Source: Paludibacteraceae bacterium (GTDB lineage: Bacteria > Bacteroidota > Bacteroidia > Bacteroidales > Paludibacteraceae). From it: a stretch of DNA of 64,000 nt. The stretch's first letter is position 1, and each line of letters starts with the position of its first letter. The notes below the pieces were generated by a model that ran no database searches, was not told the origin of the DNA, and was given only the letters and a program-made list of their open reading frames with translations. Shown one piece after another: positions 25,916 through 37,672 of this stretch. The position numbers and the translations under genes are program-made. The stretch spans positions 48,871 to 112,870 of the forward strand of contig JAEEMG010000083.1 of NCBI GenBank assembly GCA_016283095.1, written 5' to 3'.

Positions 25916-27211
25916 TTATTTCGCAACTATCAAGAAGTAGTTTTTCTTTCCACGCTGAGCAAGGATATACTTGCCGTTAAGAAGAGAGTCAGCCTTGATC
26001 ACATCATCGTAAGAAGCCAACTTCTCTTTGTTGATTGCTACTCCGCCGCCTTGAACCATCTTTCTCATCTCACCTTTTGAAGCGAACACTTTTGCTTTGT
26101 CTGTAAGCAAATCTGCTGCTGCTATGCCTGCCTCGATTTCGCTCTTTGCTACCTCAAACTGAGGAACGCCCTCGAATACAGAAAGCAAAGTCTCCTCGTC
26201 AAGTTTCTTCAATGAGTCTGCTGTTGCGTTTCCGAACAAGATGTTTGAAGCCTCAACTGCTGCCTCATAATCCTCACGTGAGTGAACCATGACTGTAAGT
26301 TCTTCAGCAAGTTTCTTCTGAAGTGGACGCAAGTGTGGAGCCTCAGCCTGCTCTTTCACCAAACCTTCAATCTCCTCTTTAGAAAGAGATGTGAAGATCT
26401 TGATATACTTTTCTGCATCGTCGTCTGAAACGTTTAGCCAGAACTGGTAGAACTTGTATGGAGAAGTACGCTTTCTGTCAAGCCATACGTTGCCCGACTC
26501 AGTTTTTCCGAACTTCTTTCCGTCAGCCTTAGTGATAAGTGGGCAAGTAAGAGCGTATGCCTCAGCACCGCTGATCTTACGGATCATCTCAGTTCCAGTA
26601 GTGATGTTGCCCCATTGGTCAGCTCCACCAAGCTGAAGCTTACAGTTCTTAGTTTCGTTCAAGTAGACGAAGTCGTAACCCTGAAGAAGCTGGTAAGAGA
26701 ATTCTGTGAACGACATACCGTCAGCACCGTTCTCACCAGTGAAACGACGCTTTACAGAATCCTTACTCATCATATAGTTTACAGTGATAAGCTTACCGAT
26801 GTTGCGGATGAAATCAAGGAAAGTGAAGTTTTTCATCCAATCATAGTTGTTGACAAGTTCAGCTTTGTTTGGAGCATCGCTGTCGAAATCCAAAAATTTA
26901 GAAAGCTGAGCCTTGATGCACTCCTGATTGTGGCGAAGCATAGCCTCGTCGATAAGCACACGTTCCTGCGACTTTCCAGAAGGGTCGCCGATCATACCTG
27001 TGGCACCACCGATAAGAGCAAGCGGTTTGTGTCCAGAACGCTGGAAATGACGAAGCATCATCACACCAACAAGGTGACCGATATGTAGTGAGTCAGCAGT
27101 TGGGTCGATACCCAAATATGCTGTTGTGACCTCTTTTTTCAATTGTTCTTCTGTGCCCGGCGTCATGTCCTGAATCATGCCGCGCCATCTTAGTTCTTCA
27201 ACGAAATTCAT
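25916..27211 (-). CDS. tyrS: Tyrosine--tRNA ligase
   Basis: A 431-residue class I aminoacyl-tRNA synthetase that charges tRNA-Tyr. The HIGH motif is in [10 protein letters not shown] and the KMSKS-type loop is KFGKTESG. The tyrosine-binding region includes [11 protein letters not shown] and [11 protein letters not shown]. The C-terminal S4-like domain (about 360-431) ends with [11 protein letters not shown] and [16 protein letters not shown]. Length is normal. Its product links to the Phe/Tyr-sensing leader at 36.6 kb only through tRNA-Tyr charging. A reverse -7 box (CAAAAATA, 27247-27254) lies upstream. Confidence 0.97.
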   Translation of the reverse strand: MNFVEELRWRGMIQDMTPGTEEQLKKEVTTAYLGIDPTADSLHIGHLVGVMMLRHFQRSGHKPLALIGGATGMIGDPSGKSQERVLIDEAMLRHNQECIKAQLSKFLDFDSDAPNKAELVNNYDWMKNFTFLDFIRNIGKLITVNYMMSKDSVKRRFTGENGADGMSFTEFSYQLLQGYDFVYLNETKNCKLQLGGADQWGNITTGTEMIRKISGAEAYALTCPLITKADGKKFGKTESGNVWLDRKRTSPYKFYQFWLNVSDDDAEKYIKIFTSLSKEEIEGLVKEQAEAPHLRPLQKKLAEELTVMVHSREDYEAAVEASNILFGNATADSLKKLDEETLLSVFEGVPQFEVAKSEIEAGIAAADLLTDKAKVFASKGEMRKMVQGGGVAINKEKLASYDDVIKADSLLNGKYILAQRGKKNYFLIVAK

Positions 27212-27276
27212 ATATCTATATTTCTGTTTTCTTTTAAAAGCGTCGGCAAAAATAATATTTTTTTAGGGAAAAATAG

Positions 27277-27305
27277 TTGAATATCGTATAATTAAACTAA
27301 ATTTG
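27277..27305 (+). promoter_or_regulatory. Promoter of efp
   Basis: TTG (27277-27279) and TAAATTTG (27298-27305) are 18 bp apart, close to the Bacteroidota -33/-7 arrangement. The ATG of efp is 34 bp downstream. Confidence 0.6.
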
Positions 27306-27338
27306 CGGACAAAATATAAAACGTAACTTATAATTCTT

Positions 27339-27902
27339 ATGATTAATTCACAAGATATCAAGATCGGAAGCTGCGTTCGTTTGGATGGCAAGCTTTATTT
27401 CTGTATTGATTTCCAGCATGTAAAGCCAGGTAAAGGTAATACAATCATGCGTGTTAAGCTAAAGTGTGTAACTGATGGTCGCGTATTGGAGCGTCGCTTT
27501 GATATTGGAGAGAAGCTTGAGGATGTACGCGTAGAGCGTCGTGAGCACCAGTACCTTTACAAGGAGGGTGAGGATCTAATCTTCATGAACAATGAGACTT
27601 TCGAGCAGATTCCTTTGAACCCAGAGTTGGTGACAGGTGTTGAGTATATGAAGGAGGGTGACACAGTAGAGCTTGTTGTTGACGCTTCTAACGAGAACGT
27701 TCTTTTCGGTGAGATGCCAATTAAGACTAAGCTTAAGGTTACTTACACAGAGCCAGGTATCAAGGGTGATACAGCAACTAACACTCTTAAGCCTGCTACA
27801 GTTGAGACAGGTGCTGAGGTACGTGTTCCTTTGTTCATCGAAGAGGGTGCTATCATTGAGATCGACACTCGCGATGGTTCTTACCTAGGAAGAGAGAGAT
27901 AA
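27339..27902 (+). CDS. efp: Elongation factor P
   Basis: 187 residues, the standard length. EF-P binds ribosomes stalled at polyproline and helps peptide bond formation. The N-terminal KOW-like domain holds QHVKPGKGNTIMRVKLK, where the lysine in PGKG is the position modified in other bacteria; the two OB domains follow, ending GTEVRVPLFI-like (GAEVRVPLFIEEGAIIEIDT). Monocistronic, with its own promoter and a hairpin terminator. Confidence 0.97.
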   Translation: MINSQDIKIGSCVRLDGKLYFCIDFQHVKPGKGNTIMRVKLKCVTDGRVLERRFDIGEKLEDVRVERREHQYLYKEGEDLIFMNNETFEQIPLNPELVTGVEYMKEGDTVELVVDASNENVLFGEMPIKTKLKVTYTEPGIKGDTATNTLKPATVETGAEVRVPLFIEEGAIIEIDTRDGSYLGRER

Positions 27903-27927
27903 GAGACATTTTAATGTTTGTTCTATT

Positions 27928-27965
27928 TGGGCGACGAGGCATTTATTGCTTAGTTGCCCATTTTT
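27928..27965 (+). terminator. Terminator of efp
   Basis: TGGGCGAC (27928-27935) pairs with GTTGCCCA (27953-27960) apart from one wobble, followed directly by five T. Confidence 0.75.
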
Positions 27966-27991
27966 ATTATATAAAATATGTATAGTCTGAT

Positions 27992-28312
27992 ATGAAGAAG
28001 ATAAAAATCACAGTTGTCCGTAAGGCTTGTTATACTGATCTGATGGAGAAATACGAGAATCCTATTGAGCATGCTTGTGATTTGAGTGAGGGCCAGGTGT
28101 TCATAGCAAATGGATGGGAGAGACCTGATGGCTTCTGCATAAGTGCATGGGAGAGCATTTCTCCATTCGTGATGACTCTTGCCCATGGTGGTGAGAACTT
28201 CTACGGTGGATGGATGAAGAACCCCAAGTCGGCAATGATATCTTGTAATGATGGTTTTCGTCCCGTCTCTTTCTTGATTGAGACTATGGAGGAAGACGAA
28301 TGCGAAAAATGA
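27992..28312 (+). CDS. TIGR04076 family protein
   Basis: A 106-residue soluble protein with conserved cysteines and aromatic residues. The order KITVVRKACYTDL, then CDLSEGQVFIANGWERPDGFCISAW, then FYGGWMKNP...ISCNDGFRPVSFLI matches the TIGR04076 family, small proteins of unknown function common in anaerobes. The several cysteines suggest metal or redox chemistry, but none is established. The bcp gene starts 26 bp downstream, so the two may be cotranscribed. Confidence 0.85.
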   Translation: MKKIKITVVRKACYTDLMEKYENPIEHACDLSEGQVFIANGWERPDGFCISAWESISPFVMTLAHGGENFYGGWMKNPKSAMISCNDGFRPVSFLIETMEEDECEK

Positions 28313-28337
28313 TGGAGTTAACAAAAACAATACAGTT

Positions 28338-28793
28338 ATGAATATAGGAGATAAAATACCTGCTGTTCTAGGCAAAGACCAGGATGGCAATGAAATTAAA
28401 GCGGAGGATTTCCGTGGAAAAAAACTGGTGCTTTATGCATATCCTAAAGACAATACAGGAGGATGCACGGCTGAGGCTTGCTCTTTACGTGACCATAAGT
28501 CGGAATTGTTGGCGAAAGGTTACGAAATCATTGGCGTGAGTAAAGATTCTGCAGCGTCGCACAAGAAATTCATTGAAAAACAGAGTTTGAATTTTAATCT
28601 TATCGCAGACACTGATACAACACTTCTTCAAGAACTTGGAGCATGGGGAGAAAAGAAGTTTATGGGCAAAACATGTATCGGCACTCTACGTACAACATTC
28701 CTTGTGAATGAAGAAGGTGTCATCACTCATATTTTCACACCTAAGGAGATTAAAACGAAACAGCACGCAGAGCAGATTTTGGAGGTGATTTGA
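28338..28793 (+). CDS. bcp: Peroxiredoxin, Bcp/PrxQ type
   Basis: 151 residues. It reduces hydroperoxides with thioredoxin. The motif YPKDNTGGCTAEACSLRDH carries the peroxidatic cysteine and, five residues later, the resolving cysteine, as in atypical two-cysteine PrxQ enzymes. The usual TPGC is TGGC here. The arginine required for catalysis is probably in TLRTTFLV. The start at 28338 gives MNIGDKIPAVLGKDQDG, the normal N-terminus; the frame is open further upstream but overlaps the preceding gene. Confidence 0.93.
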   Translation: MNIGDKIPAVLGKDQDGNEIKAEDFRGKKLVLYAYPKDNTGGCTAEACSLRDHKSELLAKGYEIIGVSKDSAASHKKFIEKQSLNFNLIADTDTTLLQELGAWGEKKFMGKTCIGTLRTTFLVNEEGVITHIFTPKEIKTKQHAEQILEVI

Positions 28794-28862
28794 AATGACT
28801 GAAAAAAATGTCATTTAGTTCAAATATCATGTAAAATTTGCTCAAAATGACTAAATGAGCAC

Positions 28863-28901
28863 AAAAAAGTGTTGTTAAACAACACTTTTTTGTTAGTTTT
28901 G
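28863..28901 (+). promoter_or_regulatory. Hairpin then -7 box before the barrel gene
   Basis: AAAAAAGTGTTGTT (28863-28876) and AACAACACTTTTTT (28878-28891) form a long stem that should terminate bcp on either strand. Three bases later TAGTTTTG (28894-28901) is a -7 box for the outer-membrane barrel gene at 28932. Confidence 0.65.
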
Positions 28902-28931
28902 CATCAAATAAAACATTTTAAAAGCAATAGC

Positions 28932-29762
28932 ATGAAAAAATTTATTTTTGCTTCAGCAGCTCTTTGCGTAGCTGCTACTATTTCAGCACAAGAAGTACAG
29001 GAGGTTGTTGAGGTACAGCCTCAGTCACAAGAGCAGTCTGCTGCTACAACAAAGGCTTACAGAACAGAAGCTGGTAGATTTGGTGTTGAGGCAGCTATCG
29101 ATCTTAAGGATGGTTTCTCATTCAAAGAGAAAGATTATGTTGATGGTGAAGGATTTGACGGTTTCAAGGGTGGTCGTATCACTGCAATTTATACTCTTTC
29201 AGATCAGTTGGCTTTAAGATGTGGTTTCGGACTTCATGTTTCTAAAACATACAAGCATGATAAAGAGACTGTTAAAGATGAAGTATATGAAGAAATAAAG
29301 AATACTACAGACGTAAAGAGCCACACTACAAGATCTCAGTTTGAGATTCTTCCAGGTGTTGTATATTCGTTCAAGGGTACAGAAAGACTTGAACCATATA
29401 TAGGAATTGAGGGTGTGTTTGGTTTTGATAAGAATAGAACAAATGCCAAGGAAGATATAAGTTCAAATGATGCTGATTTCCAGAATTACAACACTAAGTC
29501 AAAAAACACTAGTACAGGTGTTTTCTTCGGAGCTAACGGCTTTACTGGTTTCAACTTCTTCCTTTGCAAGGATTTGTTTATAGGAGCTGAGTTTGGTTTC
29601 GGTTTCAAGGTTACTCCTACAGACAGAGTTGAAAAGGCTGAGTTGGAAGATTCTCGTGTAGAAACTCCAAAAGAGGAGGAGAATGACGACAAGCACTTTG
29701 GTCACACAACTGACATCAATTTGTTGTTTAACCCTTCTATCCGTTTGGGTTGGAGATTCTAA
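28932..29762 (+). CDS. Outer-membrane beta-barrel protein
   Basis: 276 residues. MKKFIFASAALCVAATISAQ is a Sec signal peptide. The mature part alternates hydrophobic and polar residues in strands (FGVEAAIDL, GRITAIYTLSDQLALRCGFGLHV, EILPGVVYSFKG, LEPYIGIEGVFGF) and ends NLLFNPSIRLGWRF with a terminal aromatic. This is the pattern of small OmpW/OmpX-like porin-family barrels (outer membrane protein beta-barrel domain). Charged loops such as AELEDSRVETPKEEENDD face outward. Function is unknown. An in-frame ATG at 28869 lies before the promoter and is rejected. Confidence 0.82.
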   Translation: MKKFIFASAALCVAATISAQEVQEVVEVQPQSQEQSAATTKAYRTEAGRFGVEAAIDLKDGFSFKEKDYVDGEGFDGFKGGRITAIYTLSDQLALRCGFGLHVSKTYKHDKETVKDEVYEEIKNTTDVKSHTTRSQFEILPGVVYSFKGTERLEPYIGIEGVFGFDKNRTNAKEDISSNDADFQNYNTKSKNTSTGVFFGANGFTGFNFFLCKDLFIGAEFGFGFKVTPTDRVEKAELEDSRVETPKEEENDDKHFGHTTDINLLFNPSIRLGWRF

Positions 29763-29820
29763 TCAATTAGAAATCATAAATGAGGAATGCTTAAATAAAT
29801 TCCTCGTATATAGAATAAAA

Positions 29821-29855
29821 AAACACGGGTTCCATTTGGAATCCGTGTTTTCTAT
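29821..29855. terminator. Bidirectional terminator
   Basis: AACACGGGTTCC and GGAATCCGTGTT pair with one mismatch around a 4-nt loop, with A-runs and T-runs on the two sides. It lies between the convergent barrel and GH2 genes. Confidence 0.8.
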
Positions 29856-29872
29856 TTTTAATTAAGCATTTT

Positions 29873-33860
<3,988 letters not shown>

Positions 33861-34028
33861 CAGTTGCGGATGAAAAATTATGTTTGAAATCAAATGTGAA
33901 GTAGTTTCCTTATAATGTTAAGGTGATGTTACAAATGTATATATCCCTTGGGAAAAATGTATGCCTGCAAAATTCGGTGAAAAAGAGGAAAATGTAAATG
34001 ATAATGAGGAAAAGTCTTTTTATTCAGG

Positions 34029-34892
34029 TCAAAAAATATAAGATATATCCTTTAATAGAATACCTACAAGTGGCACTAAGTAGAATATCCATCTTCTTTT
34101 CCAACGAACAGACAACCTAAACATCAGTTTCATCAGTAAAAAAGTGGTTATCGGATACAATATTGTAATCCAGTCTTTGCAATAGTAATCAAAACCATAT
34201 TCAGAATGTATTAAAACAATCATGCAAGTCGCAATAAACCACGGGATTAATGATAAAACCATAAGACAAATAAAAATCTTTTGGAGCGTGTCGGGAGTTC
34301 CTCCTATCATTTTGGAAAAGATAGAATTGTTTTCATTTCTTGTAAGTTTCTCATTTTCCGCTTTTATTAACGTTTCTCCCATGTCGTGTTTGATGCTGCA
34401 TTGCAATAGACTGCTTGACAATATACATAATAATGAGATCATCCAAACCCAATAGTCCATCCAGTTTATTCTCAAATATATGATTTCCACTATCTTTTTA
34501 TTATAGAGACGAATGATACGGGTTTTATATGTCGGTTCTTCACATAGCCAAATGATGATACCTATCCCTATCAAAATGGATAGGATTGGCAAAATTGGAA
34601 GACTCTTATGATTTATATAACTAAGATTGTTGCAACGATAAACAGCAAAAAGAGCAAGGAGAGATGCTGCCGCAAATATATATTGGACGGCAAAAAAATC
34701 TGAGTTGATAATGAAGCGGAAACCACCTTCAAAAGTCATATATAAATAATCCCATATAAAAGGCTCACTATCAACATGACCAGTGCTTTCTATCCGTACC
34801 AAAGGAATCATAAATAAAATAGAAATAAGAAAAAAGGCCAGGCCGATCTTCCATAATACTGAAGCGTATTTATATTTTTTATATTCTTCCAT
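34029..34892 (-). CDS. Unknown polytopic membrane protein
   Basis: 287 residues, not recognised. Six to seven hydrophobic segments can be seen, starting with VLWKIGLAFFLISILFMIPLV and including AVQYIFAAASLLALFAVY, ILPILSILIGIGIIIWLC and LMVLSLIPWFIATCMIVLI. Loops are short; one hydrophilic stretch (about 180-205) is lysine- and glutamate-rich. AT-rich codon use sets it apart from the flanking enzymes and fits transferred or fast-evolving DNA. The ATG at 34892 is chosen because the membrane pattern begins normally after EEYKKYKYA. It stands alone between the GH2 and SGNH genes; the 230 bp upstream of GH2 (33800-34028) hold only its promoter. Confidence 0.6.
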   Translation of the reverse strand: MEEYKKYKYASVLWKIGLAFFLISILFMIPLVRIESTGHVDSEPFIWDYLYMTFEGGFRFIINSDFFAVQYIFAAASLLALFAVYRCNNLSYINHKSLPILPILSILIGIGIIIWLCEEPTYKTRIIRLYNKKIVEIIYLRINWMDYWVWMISLLCILSSSLLQCSIKHDMGETLIKAENEKLTRNENNSIFSKMIGGTPDTLQKIFICLMVLSLIPWFIATCMIVLIHSEYGFDYYCKDWITILYPITTFLLMKLMFRLSVRWKRRWIFYLVPLVGILLKDISYIF

Positions 34893-35036
34893 TCTTTGTT
34901 TGTTTTTGATGGACGAATGCAAAAATAATTTTATTTCAGTACTATACGTCTTCTTTTTTATTATTTATTATTTTCGCCAGAAAATAGAATTTTGATATGT
35001 AATGTTAGACAAAATTCTTCTTGTGTTAATTACAAT

Positions 35037-36224
35037 ATGATTATGATAAAACATCTAGTTTTAGCATTCTGTATATTTGTTGGTGCCGGAGTAAGTGCAC
35101 AAACACGAGTGTTTCTTATTGGAGACAGCATAACTGAAACATGGGGTACAGCATTTTATCCTTGTAATGGATGGGGATCTGTACTTCAGTATTTTTTTGA
35201 TAGTAAGAAAGTTGTTGTGGAGAACAGAGCGGTAGGAGGAACAACGACAAAAAGTTATTATCACGAACACTGGTCCAAGGTGATTTCAGACATTAAAAAA
35301 GGAGATTACTTATTCATATCTTTTGGAGCAAATGATTCCAATCCATTTTGGACATATTGTACAACGACAGCTGAGTTTATAGATTATGTAGGAATATTCT
35401 GTAAGAAGGCAAGAGAAAAAGGTGCGACGCCGGTGCTTTTGTCTACTGCCAATCAAAATTTGTGGGTATCAGAATGTATATTGGAGTCATCATATGGTCA
35501 ACACCCTCAAGCGATGAAAGAAGCTGCGGAAAAGTACGACACACCATTCTTCGACCTTTATACTTTTGGATACAACCTTTCAGAAGAGGTCGGACAGGAA
35601 TACAATACATTCTACCGTCATAACAATTATAAATCTGGTGAATATGAAAATTATCGTGATGGGCATGAGGATAATGTACATCTTCAAGAGACTGGAGCTA
35701 TAGATTATTCCAGATATATTGTTGAGGAAATAGAGAAATCTAAGGACGAAAGATTGAGATTGCTTGCGGAGGCAACGACTCCAAGATATAATGTGACATT
35801 TGATGTGGATCAAGACAGTATGATGACGTCTATATCTCGGTCTGCAACGTTTCCAGAAGGCATTAATGTAACGTTAAAAAGTTATGGAGTTGACGAAACT
35901 AAAAAGTGCATCTGGAAGAATGAAAATGGAAATGTGATTTCCAAGAGCAATTTATGTGTATATGTCATGCAGAATCACGACGAGCATTTTACCGCAATAT
36001 ATGATGTTCCTCCTATGTTTAAAAGTCTTGTTGACGACTATAAGATATTTAAGGAAGAAATCGTATTCTATGATAGTCATATTCACACAGTCTCAATCTA
36101 TACATTTAATGGTAGCTGCGTGACATCAGCGTCGACGAGGTATAATTATCCGTTCGATTTGCGGACCGGAGCTTATGTCCTGACTATCGATGGAAACAAA
36201 AGCATGAAGATTATGATAGAATAA
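35037..36224 (+). CDS. Secreted SGNH/GDSL hydrolase, T9SS-type tail
   Basis: About 395 residues. MIMIKHLVLAFCIFVGAGVSA is a signal peptide. The SGNH blocks are complete: block I FLIGDSITE (Ser), block II glycine in NRAVGGTTT, block III SFGANDSN, and block V DNVHLQETGA (Asp and His). The arrangement is closest to rhamnogalacturonan acetylesterase-like (CE12-like) enzymes, which remove acetyl groups from pectin-type glycans. A C-terminal module (about 255-395) follows, and the last 50 residues (HTVSIYTFNGSCV...TGAYVLTIDG) resemble a short T9SS type A sorting domain. Single gene with a strong terminator. Confidence 0.85.
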   Translation: MIMIKHLVLAFCIFVGAGVSAQTRVFLIGDSITETWGTAFYPCNGWGSVLQYFFDSKKVVVENRAVGGTTTKSYYHEHWSKVISDIKKGDYLFISFGANDSNPFWTYCTTTAEFIDYVGIFCKKAREKGATPVLLSTANQNLWVSECILESSYGQHPQAMKEAAEKYDTPFFDLYTFGYNLSEEVGQEYNTFYRHNNYKSGEYENYRDGHEDNVHLQETGAIDYSRYIVEEIEKSKDERLRLLAEATTPRYNVTFDVDQDSMMTSISRSATFPEGINVTLKSYGVDETKKCIWKNENGNVISKSNLCVYVMQNHDEHFTAIYDVPPMFKSLVDDYKIFKEEIVFYDSHIHTVSIYTFNGSCVTSASTRYNYPFDLRTGAYVLTIDGNKSMKIMIE

Positions 36225-36248
36225 TTACACGCATAATATGAAATGTAT

Positions 36249-36288
36249 ATAAGGGCAGGTCTTGTGCCTGCCCTTATTTGTTGTTTTT
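36249..36288 (+). terminator. Terminator of the SGNH gene
   Basis: ATAAGGGCAGG and CCTGCCCTTAT form a perfect 11-bp stem with a 7-nt loop, followed by a T-rich tract. The stem core is the same as the hairpin at 1987. Confidence 0.85.
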
Positions 36289-36566
36289 TTCTTGATAGTC
36301 ATGGAATCAAAAAATGGTATGAGCATCATAAATGGTCCGTAAAACGTGGAATATAATGCTATTATGAGTGCAGTACAGAAAAAAATATTAGAAATGTGTC
36401 TGTAAAATGTTACTTTTTTGCATGGAATAATGGTAATTTCTGTTATATTGATACTTTCTAAAAAGTGAAAAAGGTATCTATGTAATGAAAAATAATACGT
36501 TTGTTATACAAATTGTGTGCAAAAAGTGTCAAAAATAGCCTAAAATGAAAAAAATAATACATATAG
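36289..36566. other. AT-rich intergenic region without recognised gene
   Basis: About 280 bp between the SGNH terminator and the aromatic operon promoter. It is very AT-rich. I see no open frame with a credible start, no tRNA-like fold and no clear repeat. Confidence 0.5.
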
Positions 36567-36597
36567 TTGTGAGATAACAATTTTAACCGTAATTTTG
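36567..36597 (+). promoter_or_regulatory. Promoter of the aromatic amino-acid operon
   Basis: TTG (36567-36569) and TAATTTTG (36590-36597) are 20 bp apart, an exact -33/-7 arrangement. Transcription should begin near 36603. TTGCATCGT (36595-36603) and ACGATGCAA (36622-36630) are perfect inverted arms that bracket the start site and reach into the leader peptide ATG, a possible operator. Confidence 0.7.
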
Positions 36598-36624
36598 CAT
36601 CGTAAACAAAAAAACAGAGAGACG

Positions 36625-36681
36625 ATGCAACAACGATATTTCGCATATTATTACTTCTTTTTCTTTTACTTTAGAAGGTAA
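36625..36681 (+). CDS. Phe/Tyr-rich leader peptide (attenuator)
   Basis: An 18-codon open frame reading MQQRYFAYYYFFFFYFRR. Six of its residues are Phe and five are Tyr, almost all in one block from codon 5 to codon 16. It lies about 22 nt after the predicted transcript start and just before a pair of competing stems and a terminator, which precede pheA. This is the layout of amino-acid leader peptides such as pheL and trpL. Ribosomes would stall at 36637-36672 when Phe- or Tyr-tRNA is short. It is too short to be found by length-based gene calling. The chance of such a Phe/Tyr block exactly here is very small. Confidence 0.88.
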   Translation: MQQRYFAYYYFFFFYFRR

Positions 36682-36683
36682 GA

Positions 36684-36756
36684 GCGGGATTTTGTTGTGT
36701 AAAGATAAGTAATCAAATTTATAATCCCGCATTCGTTTGAATGTGGGATTTTTTTT
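36684..36756 (+). promoter_or_regulatory. Transcription attenuator: antiterminator and terminator
   Basis: GCGGGATT (36684-36691) can pair with AATCCCGC (36723-36730), the antiterminator. The same AATCCCGC is the 5' arm of the terminator stem 36723-36734 with 36739-36750 (one wobble), closed by a GTTT loop and followed by eight T. The two are mutually exclusive. The leader stop codon (36679-36681) is 2 nt before the antiterminator arm. A ribosome that finishes the leader peptide would cover that arm and let the terminator form; a stalled ribosome would leave it free and switch the operon on. pheA begins 12 bp after the T-run. Confidence 0.88.
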
Positions 36757-36767
36757 ATGGAATAGAG

Positions 36768-37607
36768 ATGAAAAGAGTAGCCATTCAAGGAGTGAAAGGA
36801 TGTTTTCACGAGATCGCAGCACGAGAGTTCTTCCAGGGAGAAGATATTGATGTAGTTGAATGTGAGACATTTGAGAAACTTTTCGAGACTGTTAAGCGGG
36901 AGGGAATAATCGCCACTCTTGCTATTGAGAACACAATAGCCGGAAACCTTCTTCAGAATCATATTTTGCTTAAGGAAAGTGGATTGAAGATCGCGGGAGA
37001 ACAGAAAATCCGAATCCGTCACAACCTTGTAGCATTGCCTGGTCAGGAGTTGGAGTCGATTAAGGAGGTTTATTCACATCCGATCGCTTTGATGCAGATC
37101 CGCAATTTCCTTGAGGATCACAAGTTCTTGAAGGCTGTCGAGTGGGACGACACCGCATCGTCTGCAAAAATGATCGCTCATGAGCAGTGTATGGGCAAGG
37201 CAGGTGTATGTAGTGAGTGGGCTGCTGAAATATATGGTTTGGAGATACTTGCCAAGGGTATTGAGACAAACAAGCGCAACTTCACACGTTTCTTGGTGAT
37301 TGCGGATCCTTGGACAGTTGATGACATCAAGAAAGACCAGACACCTAACAAAGCATCTCTTGTATTCCGTCTTCCTCATGATGAAGGAAGCCTTGCCAAG
37401 GTACTCTCGATCATGTCATATTATTGCATGAATCTTACAAAAATCCAGTCGATGCCGATTATCGGAAGAGAATGGGAGTATGAGTTTTATGTAGACCTTC
37501 GTTTTGACGACTACTTGAAATATAAGCAGAGCATCGAGGCATTCCAACCATTGACAAAGGATCTTGTTATTCTTGGTGAATACCGTGAGGGCAGACAGAC
37601 AATTTAA
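36768..37607 (+). CDS. pheA: Prephenate dehydratase
   Basis: A 279-residue monofunctional enzyme converting prephenate to phenylpyruvate for phenylalanine. The catalytic region includes IENTIAGN and the TRF motif (FTRFLVIADP) near residue 180. A C-terminal ACT domain follows (about 195-270). In the ACT domain the phenylalanine-binding ESRP motif reads QSMP (LTKIQSMPIIGREWEYEFY), so allosteric control may differ from the E. coli type. The start at 36768 follows the attenuator. First gene of a four-gene operon with an aminotransferase, DAHP synthase-chorismate mutase and tyrA. Confidence 0.95.
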   Translation: MKRVAIQGVKGCFHEIAAREFFQGEDIDVVECETFEKLFETVKREGIIATLAIENTIAGNLLQNHILLKESGLKIAGEQKIRIRHNLVALPGQELESIKEVYSHPIALMQIRNFLEDHKFLKAVEWDDTASSAKMIAHEQCMGKAGVCSEWAAEIYGLEILAKGIETNKRNFTRFLVIADPWTVDDIKKDQTPNKASLVFRLPHDEGSLAKVLSIMSYYCMNLTKIQSMPIIGREWEYEFYVDLRFDDYLKYKQSIEAFQPLTKDLVILGEYREGRQTI

Positions 37608-37672
37608 TATATAAGGTGAAGGCAGTAGGCTGAAACCGAAACAAAAAAGAAAACGTAAACGTAAAAAATAAT

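Noticed and set aside
28869..28931. Longer N-terminus for the outer-membrane barrel protein
   Set aside because: The earlier ATG lies inside the terminator stem and before the -7 box; the signal peptide begins at 28932.
36684..36756. T-box riboswitch before pheA
   Set aside because: No T-box sequence or specifier loop is visible, and the Phe/Tyr leader peptide with competing stems explains the layout.
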